A stretch of DNA of 34,663 nt, from NCBI GenBank assembly GCA_016284575.1, contig JAEEPD010000059.1, positions 1 through 34,663 of the forward strand, given 5' to 3'. Below, in pieces: positions 1 through 7,120 of the stretch. Under the pieces are notes generated by a model. That model ran no database searches, was not told where the DNA came from, and worked only from the letters and a program-made list of their open reading frames with translations. The stretch's first letter is position 1. Each line of letters starts with the position of its first letter. A program made the position numbers and the translations under genes. This DNA is from Bacillota bacterium (GTDB taxonomy: Bacteria > Bacillota > Clostridia > Peptostreptococcales > Anaerovoracaceae).

Positions 1-35
1 AAAAAAGCTTGAAGCCTGTGCAGCTTCAAGCTTTT
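1..35 (-). terminator. Rho-independent terminator after the Ig-like protein gene
   Basis: Arms at 3-14 and 24-35 are exact complements (12 bp) around a 9-nt loop. Read on the minus strand the stem is followed by a run of T. It lies 13 nt past the stop codon of the 48-902 gene and probably ends the tadA transcript. Confidence 0.85.
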
Positions 36-47
36 CTTATACTTATA

Positions 48-902
48 CTATTTCTTTCCCCTTTCGCGGGCTTCGCGTCTCTTCCTGTTCTTTCTGATGA
101 CGCTTCTGGGGACTCTTCCGCCTGCTTCCTTTATGGACTTGGGACCGTGAACCCTGTAGTTCAGAGCCTTTCTTGCGGCTTCCATTTCCGCCTCGATGCG
201 CTTTTCAGCCTCGGCAACAGCTGCAGCTCTTACAGCATCCTTTTCAGCCTGCTTTTCCTGAGCCTTGGAGAGCTTTTTCTCCTTCTTTTCCTTTGTGGCA
301 TTCAGCTGCCTGTTAGCCTCATCCACGGAAATGCCCTTTTCCTTGGCATACTTGTAGACATCGGTGGTCTCCGCCTTGGCCTGAGACTTGCTCTCCTCTG
401 TTGCTGTGGCCTCCTGAGTGGCCTTTCTGGTCATGCCGAACATTACCACCATGAAGGCAACCATCATGAGCATGCTGATAGTGGAGTCAGTCTTGGTATT
501 TCTGGTCTTGAAGGTTACGGAATAATCCTCAGCCAGAGCATCGCCGTTAGCAGCAAGCACGCCAGCCTTAGCGGTAACGGTATATTCGGTGTTGGAGACG
601 AGTCCGTCATCCAGTATCAGCCACAGCTGGTTGGGATATCTGTCCTGAGCGCAGACGATGGTGTAGCCTATGGTATTGCCTTCGGGATCCGCGATCTGGA
701 ATTTGCCTTTGTTAGCTTCTGCGGAATCGTCATCCATGGCTTCATTGAAGGTGAACTTCACCGCCATGTTGGAGATCTGCTTTCCGGTCTCTCCGTCGCC
801 GGGAATGACATTGGTTATTTCAAGACCTGCGGCAAAAGCAGTCTGGCACATGGCCAGTACCATTATCAGGGCCAGCAGCAGGCTGACAGCTGTCTTTTTC
901 AT
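48..902 (-). CDS. Secreted Ig-like (SbsA/Big_5-type) domain protein with membrane anchor and basic coiled tail
   Basis: This 284-residue protein has a signal peptide (about 1-24, ending AFA), an Ig-like domain at about 27-134 of the SbsA/Big_5 style, a hydrophobic helix at about 141-158, and a long charged Lys/Glu/Ala helical segment (160-250) ending in a very basic tail (RKNRKRREARERGKK). The predicted topology puts the Ig domain outside and the coiled, basic tail inside. The start follows GGAGGATAAACG. It is 52 nt downstream of tadA on the same strand, so the two are probably co-transcribed. The Ig assignment rests on family style (VIPGDGETG, VKFTFNEAMD, YTVTAKAGV). No enzyme motif is seen and the function is unknown; binding of a cell-wall or nucleic-acid partner would be a guess. 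Confidence 0.75.
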   Translation of the reverse strand: MKKTAVSLLLALIMVLAMCQTAFAAGLEITNVIPGDGETGKQISNMAVKFTFNEAMDDDSAEANKGKFQIADPEGNTIGYTIVCAQDRYPNQLWLILDDGLVSNTEYTVTAKAGVLAANGDALAEDYSVTFKTRNTKTDSTISMLMMVAFMVVMFGMTRKATQEATATEESKSQAKAETTDVYKYAKEKGISVDEANRQLNATKEKKEKKLSKAQEKQAEKDAVRAAAVAEAEKRIEAEMEAARKALNYRVHGPKSIKEAGGRVPRSVIRKNRKRREARERGKK

Positions 903-954
903 CGTTTATCCTCCGATTATTATATTCGCGGCATTTTCTGCCGTCATAAGCGAT

Positions 955-1470
955 TTATTCGGCGCTTTTGCGCTCTTCCTTCCGCGTACGGCGAAGTTTT
1001 CTGAAGAAATCCTTCAGCACGGCTTCGCATTCGGGCTGAAGCACCCCGCAGATAAGCTCCGGCTGGTGATTGAGTCTCTCATCTGAAGGTATATTCCTGA
1101 GAGAACCGCAGGCTCCTGCCTTAGGATCCATGGTGCCTATGAAAAGCCTCTCTATGCGGGAGAGCACTATGGCTCCGGCGCACATGCTGCAGGGCTCCAG
1201 CGTGACATACATGTCGCAGCCTATGAGCCTCCAGCCGCCCAGCTCCGCAGCGGCCTGTCTTATGGCCTTCATTTCCGCATGGACTGTGGGATCCTTATCT
1301 GTCTCAGTGCTGTTGAAGCCCCGGGCTATTATCCTGCCGTCCTTTACTATAACGGCTCCTACGGGTATCTCACCGAGAGCTGCAGCTTCTTTTGCCAGCT
1401 TAAGGGCCTCAGCCATATAAAATTCCGGGCTGCCCTCCTCTATAGGGGTGGGAACTGCAAGCTCAGGCAT
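955..1470 (-). CDS. tadA: tRNA-specific adenosine deaminase TadA
   Basis: TadA deaminates A34 to inosine in the anticodon of tRNA-Arg(ACG). The 171-residue protein carries the zinc/proton-shuttle motif HAE (about residues 64-66) and the second zinc motif PCSMC (about 93-97), followed by the usual AGAIVLSRI helix. The length fits the family. An upstream in-frame GTG at 1512 would add 14 residues, but the ATG at 1470 has GGAGGAAAAG just before it, and the likely promoter -10 box (1515-1520) would leave the GTG outside the transcript. The gene heads a minus-strand unit with the Ig-like protein gene and is divergent from tRNA-Arg(CCU), which is not a TadA substrate. Confidence 0.95.
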   Translation of the reverse strand: MPELAVPTPIEEGSPEFYMAEALKLAKEAAALGEIPVGAVIVKDGRIIARGFNSTETDKDPTVHAEMKAIRQAAAELGGWRLIGCDMYVTLEPCSMCAGAIVLSRIERLFIGTMDPKAGACGSLRNIPSDERLNHQPELICGVLQPECEAVLKDFFRKLRRTRKEERKSAE

Positions 1471-1514
1471 CTTTTCCTCCGCAGCACAAAACCCTGTGCG
1501 CAAACGTACCACTT

Positions 1515-1543
1515 ATATTAACACAACAACTTTAATCTTGCAA
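1515..1543 (-). promoter_or_regulatory. Promoter of tadA
   Basis: On the minus strand: -35 TTGCAA (1538-1543), 17-bp spacer, extended -10 TGTTAATAT (hexamer 1515-1520). It places the start of transcription near 1508, about 38 nt before the tadA ATG. Its -35 hexamer is shared with the plus-strand tRNA promoter. An 8-bp inverted repeat, TAATCTTG-N6-CAAGATTA (1533-1554), covers the shared -35. Confidence 0.55.
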
Positions 1544-1566
1544 TTACAAGATTATTAGTTTATAAT
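1538..1566 (+). promoter_or_regulatory. Promoter of tRNA-Arg(CCU)
   Basis: Plus-strand -35 TTGCAA (1538-1543), 17-bp spacer, perfect -10 TATAAT (1561-1566). Transcription would start near 1573, about 36 nt before the mature tRNA 5' end. Confidence 0.65.
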
Positions 1567-1608
1567 AATTCCGCTAAAAGATTCGGGTGCCCAAAGCCCC
1601 GCATACAT

Positions 1609-1683
1609 GCCCTCATAGTTAAACGGATATAACGGAGGTTTCCTAAACCTTTGTTGGTGGTTCGATTCCGCCTGGGGGTGCCA
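1609..1683 (+). tRNA. tRNA-Arg (anticodon CCU)
   Basis: A full cloverleaf can be folded. The acceptor stem is GCCCTCA with TGGGGGT (a G-U pair at each of positions 1-72 and 5-68), the D stem GTTA/TAAC with GG in the loop, and the anticodon stem GAGGT/ACCTT with loop TTCCTAA. Anticodon CCT lies at 1642-1644 and reads AGG. The T arm is GGTGG-TTCGATT-CCGCC. Discriminator G is followed by an encoded CCA at 1681-1683. It stands alone between its own promoter and terminator. Confidence 0.93.
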
Positions 1684-1684
1684 G

Positions 1685-1715
1685 AAAAACCGGGTCCTTA
1701 AAGGATCCGGTTTTT
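1685..1715 (+). terminator. Terminator of tRNA-Arg; probably bidirectional
   Basis: Stem 1685-1697 with 1703-1715 (13 pairs, one G-U), 5-nt loop, ending in TTTTT. The reverse strand also ends in TTTTT, so it can stop the DUF4405 transcript arriving from the right. Confidence 0.88.
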
Positions 1716-1765
1716 GTATGCTTTATTTACATGATGATATCGTTTTCCTGAAGCGGGAAATCGCA

Positions 1766-2434
1766 CTAAGCCTTCCGTCCGGCACTCATGCATATCCGCG
1801 CCGCCAGGGTGCCTGCAAACGCCCAGAATGACAGCATCAGCAGGTTTTCAAGAAGCACCAGCCATCCGGCTTTGTCATAGTCCAGAAAGGCAAAGGGCAC
1901 TCGGAAGAACAGATAATCCTGGATCCCGCTTTTGAGAAAAAGCCACAGGCCGATGCCGCCCATACAGGTGAAAATGCAGGTAAGCACTGCTTTGGTTTTA
2001 TCCTTCAGGCTCAGGCCGGAGGCAATCGCAGGGATGTGCAGCCCCAGATGGAGCCCCATCAGCACAAAGGACCAGTGGGACATGGAAAGATGCATCCTGC
2101 GCACAAAGGAGACCGGCGCCATGCCGTAAAGAAAGGGCACAGCATAGCCGCTCATGGACATGCCGCAAAAGGCGGTGAGAGCGAAGCTGAAAAGAAGCAG
2201 AAGGTTCAGAATGGCCGTGATGCTGCGGTACGGATTGTATTTTCCCCTGAACAGGGCTCCGTACCACCTACGGTTCAGCAGCTGGTGGATGATGACAAGG
2301 GCCGTCATGGCCATGCCTATCCATTCATGCAGCTCGTCGCCTGTGACCTGATAAGCCATAAGAAGCAGCAAAAGGGCCGTCATGGCCGCGTCCACGAGCC
2401 TTTTTATTGTGATGTTCGTTTTAGCCTTGGACAT
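1766..2434 (-). CDS. DUF4405 multi-span membrane protein, cytochrome b-like
   Basis: The 222-residue protein has about five hydrophobic helices (roughly 14-30, 40-55, 73-90, 118-138, 148-168, with another near 190-212). Histidines H36 (ELHEW), H50, H115, H120, H129 and H133 sit at helix ends, the arrangement expected for b-type haem ligation in the DUF4405/cytochrome b561-like group. It begins 21 nt after the lipoprotein flavodoxin gene and has a GGAGGGACGGAG ribosome binding site, so it is the last gene of the flavodoxin operon. By family and context it could pass electrons across the membrane to or from the anchored flavodoxin. Haem binding is inferred from the histidines, not shown. Confidence 0.8.
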   Translation of the reverse strand: MSKAKTNITIKRLVDAAMTALLLLLMAYQVTGDELHEWIGMAMTALVIIHQLLNRRWYGALFRGKYNPYRSITAILNLLLLFSFALTAFCGMSMSGYAVPFLYGMAPVSFVRRMHLSMSHWSFVLMGLHLGLHIPAIASGLSLKDKTKAVLTCIFTCMGGIGLWLFLKSGIQDYLFFRVPFAFLDYDKAGWLVLLENLLMLSFWAFAGTLAARICMSAGRKA

Positions 2435-2455
2435 GACTCCGTCCCTCCGCGGTCA

Positions 2456-3157
2456 TTAATTCAACCCTTCGATCCAGGACTGCAGCTCTGATTCCGATAC
2501 GCTGCCGCCAAAGCGCTTTCCATCCAGCCAGGTCCCGCTTCCCGCAAGGGCCTCCATATTGGAGCCGCTGCGGCCGATGCCGCTGCTGGAGGAGGTGCAG
2601 AAGGGAATGACCCTGATGCCTTCAAAGCTGTATTTTTCTGCGAAGGTATCGAGGATCCGGGGCTCCTCGCCCCACCAGATGGGAAAGCCAAGATAGATGG
2701 TCTTATAGTCCTCAAGGGATATGTCCCCGCCTCCGATCTCAGGGCGCACGCTTTTATCGTTCTGCTCTTTTGTGGAGCGGCTGTTTCGGTCATTCCAGTT
2801 CAGATCGGCGTCCGAGTAGGGCTCCGCAGGGACGATCTCATAAAGCTCTCCGCCGGTGATCGAAGCGATCTTTTCGGCAACGCCCTTTGTGGTCCCGGTG
2901 GCGGAGAAATATGCCACCAGAACATCCGAAGCGGCGGCTCTATCGCCGCCCGCCGGCTTCGATTCGCCAGCTGCGGGCTGGGATGGCCCTGCCGGAGCAG
3001 AGCTCCCTTCCGAAGCTGCTTTACCGGGTCCTGCTGTTTCCTTCTGCTCCTCTGCTGAGGCCTGGGGACCCTTTGCCTCTGACTGGGGTTCGCTTCCGCA
3101 GGCCGCAAGGGCAGCAAGAAGAAGGACTGCCATTATTATTGATATGGTTTTTTTCAT
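2456..3157 (-). CDS. Lipid-anchored (exported) flavodoxin
   Basis: This 233-residue protein starts with a lipoprotein signal peptide ending in lipobox LAAC (C20). A 57-residue low-complexity linker rich in Ala, Pro, Gly, Ser and Glu follows, then a flavodoxin-like domain (about 78-233). The FMN phosphate loop SATGTTK (85-91) and the GFPIWWG segment (157-163) are present, as is PFCTSSSSGIGRS near 185-197. The domain is clearly paralogous to the cytosolic flavodoxin encoded upstream (64 nt apart if the start chosen here is right). Flavodoxins are normally cytosolic, so a version tethered outside the membrane is uncommon. It likely works with the DUF4405 membrane protein. The substrate or electron partner is not evident. 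Confidence 0.87.
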   Translation of the reverse strand: MKKTISIIMAVLLLAALAACGSEPQSEAKGPQASAEEQKETAGPGKAASEGSSAPAGPSQPAAGESKPAGGDRAAASDVLVAYFSATGTTKGVAEKIASITGGELYEIVPAEPYSDADLNWNDRNSRSTKEQNDKSVRPEIGGGDISLEDYKTIYLGFPIWWGEEPRILDTFAEKYSFEGIRVIPFCTSSSSGIGRSGSNMEALAGSGTWLDGKRFGGSVSESELQSWIEGLN

Positions 3158-3220
3158 GGATCTGCTCCAAGCCTCCCATTTGTTCAGTCTGCTGCGTACT
3201 TCAGCATTTCTGTGTCCGCT

Positions 3221-3700
3221 TTACAGCACCTTTGCCAGCCAGCTGCGGATCTCCTCTGCATCCGGACGGTTGATCAGTCTGCCCTTTTCCCACTTCACAT
3301 CGGCGCTAACATCCTTGTGAAGCTCGGTGTCGCTTCTGCCCACTCCGCTTCCGCCGGAGGTGCAGAAGGGAACGATCTTCTTTCCGGAGAAATCATAGCT
3401 TTCCAGGAAGGTGTCGATGATCCTGGGAGCCACGCCCCACCAGATGGGGAAGCCCACGAACACAGTATCGTAAGCGGCCATATCCAGGGCGCTGTCTGCG
3501 ATCTCTGGCCTTGCGGAAGGGTCGTTCATTTCCACGCTGCTGCGGCTCTTTCTGTTTCTCCAGTCCAGGTCCGCGGAGGTGTAAATTTCCTTGGGTAAGA
3601 TCTCGTAAAAGTCTGCTCCTGCAGCCCTGGCGATCTCTTCGCCGACTCTTTTTGTGACACCACTGGCAGAAAATACTGCAACTAATACCTTATTTGACAT
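3221..3700 (-). CDS. Cytosolic flavodoxin
   Basis: A 159-residue flavodoxin-fold protein binding FMN as an electron carrier or NAD(P)H-dependent reductase partner. The phosphate loop SASGVTK is at 11-17, GFPIWWG at 83-89 and PFCTSGGSGVGRS at 111-123. The reading frame extends 26 codons upstream to 3778, but the ATG at 3700 has AAAGGAGAAAATAAA before it and the protein then starts directly with strand beta-1 (NKVLVAVFS). It is the first gene of a three-gene operon, about 120 nt downstream of a consensus promoter bracketed by two palindromes. Confidence 0.88.
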   Translation of the reverse strand: MSNKVLVAVFSASGVTKRVGEEIARAAGADFYEILPKEIYTSADLDWRNRKSRSSVEMNDPSARPEIADSALDMAAYDTVFVGFPIWWGVAPRIIDTFLESYDFSGKKIVPFCTSGGSGVGRSDTELHKDVSADVKWEKGRLINRPDAEEIRSWLAKVL

Positions 3701-3807
3701 TTTATTTTCTCCTTTCATTCTGATGATTTTTATTGATTTCTTCCCTTTTGAGTGAGAGCTGCTCCACCGTGATGACATTCACTCTTCAAGGCTTTGCGGC
3801 TCGGCCC

Positions 3808-3820
3808 TGACATCGTGTCA
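3808..3820. promoter_or_regulatory. Operator half-pair O2 downstream of the flavodoxin promoter
   Basis: On the minus strand TTGACACGATGTCAG, a near-perfect inverted repeat (one mismatch in the inner pair), lying just past the predicted start of transcription. It matches O1 at 13 of 15 positions. The centre-to-centre distance is 36 bp. Confidence 0.6.
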
Positions 3821-3828
3821 ACATGTTG

Positions 3829-3857
3829 ATTATACGCCGGCGCTGACACTGTGTCAA
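3829..3857 (-). promoter_or_regulatory. Consensus sigma-A promoter of the flavodoxin operon with operator O1
   Basis: On the minus strand: -35 TTGACA (3852-3857), 17-bp spacer, -10 TATAAT (3829-3834), both hexamers perfect. Operator O1, the palindrome TGACACAGTGTCA (3844-3856), covers the -35 and the start of the spacer. A promoter this strong, framed by two matching palindromes, is the usual plan for tight repression, for example by a TetR-type dimer. No regulator gene lies beside it here. Confidence 0.82.
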
Positions 3858-3923
3858 GGCGTTTTATTATTTTTTAACACGGCCTGACCCGCCTTGTCTG
3901 AACCAGAGCCTGCTTCATTCAAA

Positions 3924-3957
3924 CTGAAAAAGCTGCAGTCAGTTGCAGCTTTTTTCA
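3924..3957 (-). terminator. Terminator after the SDR gene; probably bidirectional
   Basis: Arms CTGAAAAAGCTGCA (3924-3937) and TGCAGCTTTTTTCAG (to 3957/3958) pair around a 6-nt loop, with A/T tracts inside the stem on both strands. It follows the SDR stop codon by about 30 nt and separates it from the flavodoxin operon promoter. Confidence 0.75.
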
Positions 3958-3987
3958 GTCCGATTTCAGTTATTCCTGAGCCTCAGA

Positions 3988-4659
3988 TCATATCACAAAG
4001 CCGCCGTTTACCCCCAGGTCCTGGCCGGTTATAAACGAGGCCTTGTCGCCGGCGAGGAAGACCACCGCGTTTGCCACGTCCTCCGGCTCGCCTATGCGTC
4101 CAAGAGGCGTCTCCTCTATCAGCGCAGCCTTTTCCTCCTCCGTGTATTCGTCCATCATGCGGGTATTGATGCAGCCGGGGCTGATGCAGTTGACCCGTAT
4201 GCCGCTGGGGCCCAGCTCCTTGGCCAGCGCCTTGGTAAAGGCTATGAGCCCGCCCTTGCTGGCTGAATAGACGCTCTCAAAGGAAGCCCCCACCTGTCCC
4301 CAGATCGAAGCGATGTTTATTATGCAGCCGGATTTGCGGCTTACCATGCCGGGGACGAAGGCCCTGGTTATAAGAAAGGCTCCCCTGAGATTGGTGTCCA
4401 TGACCCTGTTCCAGTCCGAAACGCTCATGTCCTGAAGCAGGCCTGAGCCCTCCATTCCCGCGTTGTTTACCACCAGGTCAGGGACTCCGTACATGCCAAG
4501 TATCATGTCCGCATGGGACCTGACCGCATCCGGATCAAGAAGATCCAGTTCAGTCCGGCCCTTAGGACCCACGACCCTGTAGCCCTCAGCCTCCAGTGCC
4601 TGAGCCACTGCCAGGCCTATGCCGCGTCCGCGGCCTGTCACAAATGCAAGCTTTGCCAT
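3988..4659 (-). CDS. Short-chain dehydrogenase/reductase (FabG-like)
   Basis: An NAD(P)-dependent oxidoreductase of the classical SDR family, 223 residues. The nucleotide motif TGRGRGIG is at 8-15, NNAG at 65-68, catalytic Ser at about 118 (NIASIWG), and Tyr131-x3-Lys135 in YSASK. PG near 160 and the C-terminal GQDLGVNGGF are typical. The cofactor loop is shortened after beta-2 (VVGPKGRTELDLLD), so the Asp/Arg choice for NAD or NADP is not clear. The start has GGAGGAATAAAGG before it. The substrate cannot be told from the sequence: a 3-oxoacyl-ACP reductase role is possible, but there are no fatty-acid genes nearby. Confidence 0.88.
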   Translation of the reverse strand: MAKLAFVTGRGRGIGLAVAQALEAEGYRVVGPKGRTELDLLDPDAVRSHADMILGMYGVPDLVVNNAGMEGSGLLQDMSVSDWNRVMDTNLRGAFLITRAFVPGMVSRKSGCIINIASIWGQVGASFESVYSASKGGLIAFTKALAKELGPSGIRVNCISPGCINTRMMDEYTEEEKAALIEETPLGRIGEPEDVANAVVFLAGDKASFITGQDLGVNGGFVI

Positions 4660-4726
4660 CCTTTATTCCTCCGCAATAGTTTTACGCATGTGTCATATAT
4701 TCACAAAAGAAGCCCGGCGCCCTGCC

Positions 4727-6880
4727 TTAGGGCTCCTCAGGCTCCGGGACGTCGCCGTCCTTAAGGGATACCGGTATGGTGGCCTCACAGGCCCAGTCTC
4801 TCTCGTAGGCCTCCTTTGTACCCCTCTTAAGCCAGTAATCCTTCCAGTATTCGCCCCAGCGCCTGCTGGCTTCCTCGATGTTTTCCTCCGTGAATTCGCC
4901 GTTATGGGTAACGACCCTCATATCGTCTCCGCCGGCTATGAAGGCCACCTCCCCGCAGCTTGCCGAGATCAGATACTTTGCCCCGGCGAAAAGGCTCTCG
5001 TCAAAGCGGGGCTTCAGGGGCTTTCTGTGGGGATATTCCTTCATCAGATCTTTTGCATGGACAGGATCGTTGAAGGCCAGAGCGAAGCCGTCCAGAGGGA
5101 AGGGCTGTATTTCGTCGTTATGGAGCTTTATGTCCCAGTCAGCATCCTCGAGCTCATCCAGGAAAATCCCGAAGATATTGCCGTAAAACCGCACAGCTGC
5201 GGTGCTGGAATGGGGAGCCTTTTCAGCCTTTGAATCGTCGTAGAGCTGCACGCCGCCAAACTCCAGCTGCAGCATGTCATCGTCCAGATACCACCACTGC
5301 CAGGCGCCGATATCGGATATGGCATCGGCCAGGATATTCAGGCTTTCCTGGCTGAATTCGGGCCTCTTTCTGACCCCGCCGATGGACTCAAAGCTGGTGG
5401 CTCCGGAAAGAAGCTCCTCCACGCCGGCCTTGATGTCATCGTCAGGCTCCGCGTCCTTTAAGGATTCGAGAAGCGGGCAAAGCTCCGGCAGGAGTTCAGA
5501 AAGGGGCTTCTTCTCCAGGCTCACCCAGTGCCTGAGCACGTTAAGGGCACCGAATCTTGTACGGACAGGCTCAGCCTTAAGCGCCGTCTCCACCAGGTCC
5601 ATCCCCTCAAGGGGATAGCGCCTCAGCTCCTGCAGTATAAACTCAAGAGCGCTCTCCCTCCAGTACTCCTCCCCAAGGCCCAGAGCCGTCCCGGGGCCGG
5701 GATGTATGGAATCCGGGGGCAGCTGCTGCCTGTAGAGCTCTATCGCCTCCCTACGGAAGGCCTCATCGTCCATAATATAGCGCACCAGATGCCTGTGCTC
5801 CTTTATGCTGCTCTTAAGAAGCTCCATCACATAGGGCTTCACATCCACGCCGGTGCCCTCCGCCATGTCCACAGCCTCGCCCTGCTTGAGGGCGTCGAGT
5901 ATCATACAGCGGCATCGGTAGGTAGTCAGCAGCTTTTTGCTCTTAAGAGCAGGCCAGCTTCGGCCCTCCCCAGCTTCTTTGTAATGCAGATAAATATCGT
6001 AGATTACCCTGTAATCCTCCAGCTCCAGGGGCTGCTTCTCCGCCGCATCCAGAAAGGTCTCTATTATCTGGTCTCCGTTTTCCATGGAAGAGATCCCGGG
6101 GACCGGGCCTTCATCCAGAAGAGCCCTGAGAAGCCTTCCTATGCCTGCCAGCTGCTCGTACGAAGGTCTGTTCTTAAGCACAAACTCCGCATCGGACTTG
6201 TTCCAGCAGGTCAGAGCCAGGTAGCTGTCCATCACATCGCCGGTCACAGCCTCGGTGAGCAGCCACTTCTTGATGCTGGAGGCAGAAGGCTTCAGCGCCT
6301 CCACGGCATGTATCCTGCCCCAGCCCTTAAGCTTTTTCGCCAGGCTGAAGATCTCCTCATTGCCATTTTTCCACCGGCTGATGACCCGGATGGCGAAGAG
6401 AGCGAACTCGTCGCTCAGGGCAACGGTCCTGATATCGTTTTTGAGAGCTTCGCTGCCTTCGTTATCGAAAAGCTCCAGCAAGGCCAGAGCCAGCTTTACG
6501 CATTCCCTGTTGTCGGAATTTCTGAGCATCCCAGACGCGAAATCGAAGATGCTGGCCGGTTTCAGCTCGTTCTTGTGAGTTCTTATATAGTCCTGCAGGG
6601 GCTCGACTGCAAAAATGGCCTGCTTTTCTTTCGTAAGCTCAGCAAGCAGGGCTTCGGCTCCACCGAAGTCCCTCTCATTAGCGGCTGCCACAGCCTTTTC
6701 TATCAGAGCCTTTTCAGCCTCATCAAGCTCCTGGGGGCCCATGTGATACAGCGCGATGCCGTCCATGGCGCCTGCCGCAAAGCTCAGCGCATCTGCATCA
6801 CCATCCGGGGCCGGCAGAGAAAAATCCTCCGGGAGACAGCCGCCTGCGGCAGCCTGGCTTATGTATTCCAACAATGACAT
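4727..6880 (-). CDS. Large uncharacterised helical-repeat protein
   Basis: This 717-residue protein is not one I recognise. Residues about 40-560 are almost all amphipathic helices with HEAT-like stretches (for example GWGRIHAVEAL and SALEFILQELRRYPLEG). The last 190 residues are different: mixed alpha/beta and rich in aromatic and acidic residues (AWQWWYLDDDML, WGEYWKDYWLKRG). There is no signal peptide or membrane helix, so it is probably cytosolic. A TTG at 6922 could add 14 residues, but the ATG at 6880 is preceded by GGAAGGA and is preferred. It sits 67 nt upstream of the SDR gene on the same strand. A scaffold or protein-binding role would be a guess. Confidence 0.7.
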   Translation of the reverse strand: MSLLEYISQAAAGGCLPEDFSLPAPDGDADALSFAAGAMDGIALYHMGPQELDEAEKALIEKAVAAANERDFGGAEALLAELTKEKQAIFAVEPLQDYIRTHKNELKPASIFDFASGMLRNSDNRECVKLALALLELFDNEGSEALKNDIRTVALSDEFALFAIRVISRWKNGNEEIFSLAKKLKGWGRIHAVEALKPSASSIKKWLLTEAVTGDVMDSYLALTCWNKSDAEFVLKNRPSYEQLAGIGRLLRALLDEGPVPGISSMENGDQIIETFLDAAEKQPLELEDYRVIYDIYLHYKEAGEGRSWPALKSKKLLTTYRCRCMILDALKQGEAVDMAEGTGVDVKPYVMELLKSSIKEHRHLVRYIMDDEAFRREAIELYRQQLPPDSIHPGPGTALGLGEEYWRESALEFILQELRRYPLEGMDLVETALKAEPVRTRFGALNVLRHWVSLEKKPLSELLPELCPLLESLKDAEPDDDIKAGVEELLSGATSFESIGGVRKRPEFSQESLNILADAISDIGAWQWWYLDDDMLQLEFGGVQLYDDSKAEKAPHSSTAAVRFYGNIFGIFLDELEDADWDIKLHNDEIQPFPLDGFALAFNDPVHAKDLMKEYPHRKPLKPRFDESLFAGAKYLISASCGEVAFIAGGDDMRVVTHNGEFTEENIEEASRRWGEYWKDYWLKRGTKEAYERDWACEATIPVSLKDGDVPEPEEP

Positions 6881-6939
6881 AGGGCGTATTCCTTCCGCCT
6901 GCCCTTTCGCAGGCTCTTTCAAATCATATATTATGCTTT

Positions 6940-6968
6940 ATATTACACGTTTCAGAGCGCCTCTTCAA
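6940..6968 (-). promoter_or_regulatory. Candidate promoter of the helical-repeat protein gene
   Basis: Minus strand: -35 TTGAAG (6963-6968), 17-bp spacer, -10 TAATAT (6940-6945). It is about 60 nt upstream of the ATG at 6880. The match is moderate. Confidence 0.4.
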
Positions 6969-6998
6969 GCCCGAAGGCCTCTCCGGGGCGATTGACTC

Positions 6999-7027
6999 TT
7001 GCGCCCGGGACCTGCACAGGATATTAT
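6999..7027 (+). promoter_or_regulatory. Candidate promoter of alr
   Basis: Plus strand: -35 TTGCGC (6999-7004), 17-bp spacer, -10 TATTAT (7022-7027), about 90 nt upstream of the alr ATG. Confidence 0.45.
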
Positions 7028-7120
7028 AAAGAGTAAGGCTTTGACAAGAGCCGGTCCGGACAGTAAAGAAAACCGCCGGATCCGGACACGAAGGTGCAGG
7101 CACACCAAAGGAGAAGCGCA

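Noticed and set aside
1471-1512. Longer TadA from the GTG at 1512
   Set aside because: No ribosome binding site for the GTG. The ATG at 1470 has GGAGGAAAAG, and the predicted promoter would start transcription downstream of the GTG.
955-1683. Functional pairing of TadA with the adjacent tRNA as substrate
   Set aside because: The tRNA has anticodon CCU with C at position 34. TadA acts on A34 of tRNA-Arg(ACG), so this tRNA is not a substrate.
1609-1715. Integration site of a mobile element at the tRNA-Arg gene
   Set aside because: No integrase gene and no direct repeat of the tRNA 3' end found nearby. The flanking genes are ordinary chromosomal genes.
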